From Dyadobacter koreensis (lineage in GTDB: Bacteria > Bacteroidota > Bacteroidia > Cytophagales > Spirosomataceae): 64,000 bases of DNA. A program made the position numbers and the translations under genes. The notes beneath the pieces were generated by a model. The model worked only from the letters and a program-made list of their open reading frames with translations. It had not been told where the DNA came from and did not search any database. The stretch lies in assembly GCF_900108855.1 (NCBI RefSeq), contig NZ_FNXY01000012.1, positions 49,911 through 113,910 on the forward strand, given 5' to 3'. Positions within the stretch are counted from its first letter, which is position 1. Every line of letters starts with the position of its first letter. This document shows, piece after piece, positions 62,391 to 64,000 of the stretch.

Positions 62391-63185
62391 ATGGGAAATT
62401 TTTCAAACAATCTTCGGTTATATCTGGGTGTTTGTCGAAGGGTTGGCCATACCCTTTCGCTCGGAATGTTGAATAAAGACCGTAGAGAAAAGCTTTTATC
62501 TCTCTACAATCAATATGAAACTAAATTGGGCCAGCAGGATATAACTCCCATTGACCCTTTTGTAATTCCAAAAACCGATGTGTTTGAGTTATTTGGAAAT
62601 GACAATGCTCAGTATGAGGGAGTTTATGAATGCGGATTTGGGCATACCACAGAATTCGAATTAAAAGTCATCAGCAACTTAGTCAAAAAGTTTAACCCAG
62701 ACCGCATTTTTGAAATTGGAACATTTCAAGGAAGGACTACTCTAAACATGGCTATAAATGCAAATCCCACAGCATTGATCACTACATTAGATTTGCCCAG
62801 CGAGGGCTTGAACACAACTGCGCTGAATATTGAAGAAGGAGAAGTGAGATATGTAAAAAAAGACGTTTCAGGAGAAAGATTTACAGGACACCCAATGGCC
62901 GACAAAATCACACAAGTTTTTGGAGATTCAGCAACATACCCATTTACAGACCATCATAACTCCATCGATCTGGCTTTTATTGATGGATCTCATGCTTACG
63001 AGTATGTTTTAAATGACAGTAATAAAGTTCTGTCAATTATGCGTCCGGGTGGATTAATTATTTGGCATGATTATACCAACTGGGAAGGAGTTTGGACTGC
63101 CTTAAACGAGCTTTATAAATCTGATTCCAGATACAAAAACATTAAGCACATAGGTGGAACAAGTATTGCTATTCTCCAGGTTTAG
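62391..63185 (+). CDS. Class I SAM-dependent methyltransferase
   Basis: 264 residues. An N-terminal helical part (1-90) precedes a Rossmann methyltransferase domain: motif I FEIGTFQGRTTLNMA (about 105-119), the acidic ribose-binding strand LITTLDLP, motif IV-like DLAFIDGSHAYEYV, and GGLIIWHDYTNW. This layout is like Methyltransf_24, often found in cell-surface glycan or rhamnosyl clusters. No glycosyltransferase adjoins it here. It ends before a terminator shared with the rRNA region. Confidence 0.85.
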   Translation: MGNFSNNLRLYLGVCRRVGHTLSLGMLNKDRREKLLSLYNQYETKLGQQDITPIDPFVIPKTDVFELFGNDNAQYEGVYECGFGHTTEFELKVISNLVKKFNPDRIFEIGTFQGRTTLNMAINANPTALITTLDLPSEGLNTTALNIEEGEVRYVKKDVSGERFTGHPMADKITQVFGDSATYPFTDHHNSIDLAFIDGSHAYEYVLNDSNKVLSIMRPGGLIIWHDYTNWEGVWTALNELYKSDSRYKNIKHIGGTSIAILQV

Positions 63186-63203
63186 GTTAATATGGTGTTA
63201 ACC

Positions 63204-63241
63204 AAAAAAATCCCATCTCCTTATGAAGATGGGATTTTTTT
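63204..63241. terminator. Bidirectional terminator between the methyltransferase gene and the rRNA region
   Basis: AAAAAAATCCCATC / GATGGGATTTTTTT, 14-bp stem, about 10-nt loop. It serves the plus-strand methyltransferase and stops minus-strand transcription coming from the rRNA operon. Confidence 0.85.
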
Positions 63242-63250
63242 AAATGGTAT

Positions 63251-63407
63251 TGTGACGACTACACCAGGCGTCCCCCCTACTTTACCAGGTTTGAACGGGA
63301 ACGCCTAGTTCAAGTATCATCGGCGGTTTTGGCCGGGATCACGCTGATATAGGCGCCCCCGGCTTGGCCAGCCGCGCTTAACTTCTCTGTTCGGGATGGG
63401 AAGAGGT
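63251..63407 (-). pseudogene. 5S rRNA-derived element with three insertions
   Basis: Between positions 63251 and 63407 the sequence repeats blocks of the intact 5S gene (18 identical bases CTACTTTACCAGGTTTGA, an AAGTATCATCGGCGGTT block, and 32 identical bases at 63376-63407). Extra pieces lie at 63263-63276, 63295-63310 and 63333-63375, and the 5' strand of helix I is missing. The first two pieces pair over 13 bp (63263-63275 with 63297-63309). The third folds by GCCGGG/CCCGGC plus an inner 4-bp stem. The three imperfect pairs are C-A on the plus strand but G-U on the minus, rRNA, strand. Whether it is a decayed copy or a functional small RNA is open. Confidence 0.75.
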
Positions 63408-63416
63408 CAAAAACGC

Positions 63417-63447
63417 AAAAAGCCACCCTTATGCAGAGTGGCTTTTT
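63417..63447 (-). terminator. rRNA operon terminator
   Basis: AAAAAGCCAC / GTGGCTTTTT with an 11-nt loop, 15 bases after the 3' end of the intact 5S gene on the minus strand. Confidence 0.85.
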
Positions 63448-63461
63448 GTTATAATAGTATT

Positions 63462-63569
63462 GTGGCGACTACCTACTTTACCAGGTTTGACCCAAGTATC
63501 ATCGGCGGTTCTGGGCTTAACTTCTCTGTTCGGGATGGGAAGAGGTGAACACCAGGCCAATAGTCACCA
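63462..63569 (-). rRNA. rrf: 5S ribosomal RNA
   Basis: About 108 nt. Ends pair as helix I (minus-strand UGGUGACUA with UAGUCGCCA). The universally conserved central block is present (minus-strand CCCGAACAGAGAAGUUAAGC), as is the CCGCCGAUGAUACUUGG segment. It lies 3' of the 23S gene, as expected in a bacterial rRNA operon. Ends are judged from pairing and may be off by a few bases. Confidence 0.93.
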
Positions 63570-63587
63570 ACAAGATTTTCTGTTGGT
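63566..63587 (-). promoter_or_regulatory. Hairpin at the 5' side of 5S (possible rRNA processing stem)
   Basis: ACCAACA (63566-63572) and TGTTGGT (63581-63587) form a 7-bp stem with an 8-nt loop at the 5' end of 5S, where precursor processing is expected. Confidence 0.45.
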
Positions 63588-63594
63588 AATTTGT

Positions 63595-63657
63595 GACTTC
63601 GGGATGGAAACAGGTGAAGCGAATCGTCGCACCGTCCATTCCAATAGTCACCAACAA
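63595..63657 (-). pseudogene. Partial 5S-like fragment in the 23S-5S spacer
   Basis: The 17-mer CCAATAGTCACCAACAA at 63641-63657 is an exact repeat of the intact 5S 5' end region (63557-63573). CTTCGGGATGGAAACAGGTGAA next to it resembles the 5S block TTCGGGATGGGAAGAGGTGAA. Between them is a 22-base segment holding a GCGA-ATCG-TCGC hairpin. Only the 5' part of a 5S gene is represented. Confidence 0.65.
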
Positions 63658-63721
63658 TATCTTTGTGAGTGTATAATCAATGTCATATTGGAAGCAAAAG
63701 AGAATGAGGTAAAAGTTATGC

Positions 63722-64000
63722 AAGCTGTTGGGTAATTAGTACTGCTCAGCTGAATGTATTTCTACACGTACACCTGCAGCCTATCAACGTCGTAGTCTAC
63801 AACGACCCTTGTGTGGAAGATTCATCTTCGGGCTAGTTTCGCACTTAGATGCTTTCAGCGCTTATCTATTCCCCACATAGCTACTCGGCCATGCCCCTGG
63901 CGGGACAACCGATTCACCAGCGGTGGGTCCACCCCGGTCCTCTCGTACTAAGGGCAGCCCCCGTCAATCTTCCTACGCCCACCACAGATAGGGACCGAAC
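63722..64000 (-). rRNA. rrl: 23S ribosomal RNA, 3' end (partial)
   Basis: The minus strand reads GUUCGGUCCCUAUCUGUGGU at the window edge, and downstream the sarcin-ricin loop block AGUACGAGAGGACCGG, both near the 3' end of 23S. The gene runs out of the window to the right. The 3' boundary is approximate. Confidence 0.93.

Noticed and set aside
63460..63735. 91-residue open frame on the plus strand over the 5S region
   Set aside because: It is antisense to 5S rRNA and the 23S spacer, so the frame is accidental.

Overview
The window looks like a chromosomal segment from a member of the Bacteroidota, most likely order Cytophagales. Evidence: a SusC/SusD outer-membrane pair, a type IX secretion (T9SS) C-terminal sorting domain, DUF4136/DUF4142/fasciclin/YceI envelope proteins, AT-rich spacers and an rRNA operon of Bacteroidota type. 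The gene style resembles Dyadobacter and relatives, but the genus is an inference. No prophage, integron or CRISPR array was seen.

Layout. 0-2.4 kb: molybdate importer modABC. 2.4-4.7 kb: secreted SGNH esterase, NDP-sugar-type nucleotidyltransferase, A-type Fe-S carrier. 4.8-9.0 kb (minus): threonine genes thrA and thrB with an MNT/HEPN toxin-antitoxin pair sitting between them. 9.6-14.2 kb: SusC/SusD. 14.3-21.8 kb: envelope proteins, a fused FAD/Fe-S dehydrogenase, a thioredoxin-fold protein without CXXC, and a perfect 54-bp palindrome. 22.2-34.7 kb (minus): a long sugar-catabolism cluster. It holds a ribose-type ABC importer, a Gfo/Idh/MocA oxidoreductase, three TIM-barrel isomerases, a phosphomannose-isomerase-like cupin, DUF4432, an alpha/beta hydrolase and a secreted DUF1080 protein. 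A REP-associated transposase with REP elements is inserted in it. 35-42 kb: mostly secreted or stress proteins (fasciclin, GH130, YceI, formylglycine-generating-enzyme-like lipoprotein, DUF4142). 42.3-53.4 kb: response regulators, topoisomerase IB, LpxR-like, M48 peptidase + DUF898, MFS, macro domain, ASCH, Cys-rich copper-binding protein. 53.5-63.2 kb: a 1531-residue T9SS-exported glycosidase with five carbohydrate-binding modules, an AraC regulator, ankyrin protein, amidohydrolase, YjbQ and a methyltransferase. 63.2-64.0 kb (minus): the end of an rRNA operon (23S 3' end, 5S).

How it fits together. SusCD and the exported CBM/glycosidase serve polysaccharide capture and cleavage at the cell surface. 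The ABC/isomerase/oxidoreductase cluster appears to import and process an unusual sugar, probably by 3-oxidation chemistry, although its substrate is not readable from sequence.

Most unusual observations. (i) The intact 5S rRNA gene is flanked on both sides by 5S-derived sequences. The downstream one carries three insertions: two can pair with each other as a 13-bp helix and the third can form its own hairpin. All three imperfect pairs are G-U only when read on the rRNA strand. (ii) Heptamer-periodic degenerate repeats occur in at least six spacers. (iii) There is a loopless 54-bp palindrome. (iv) The HEPN/MNT pair is embedded in the thr operon.
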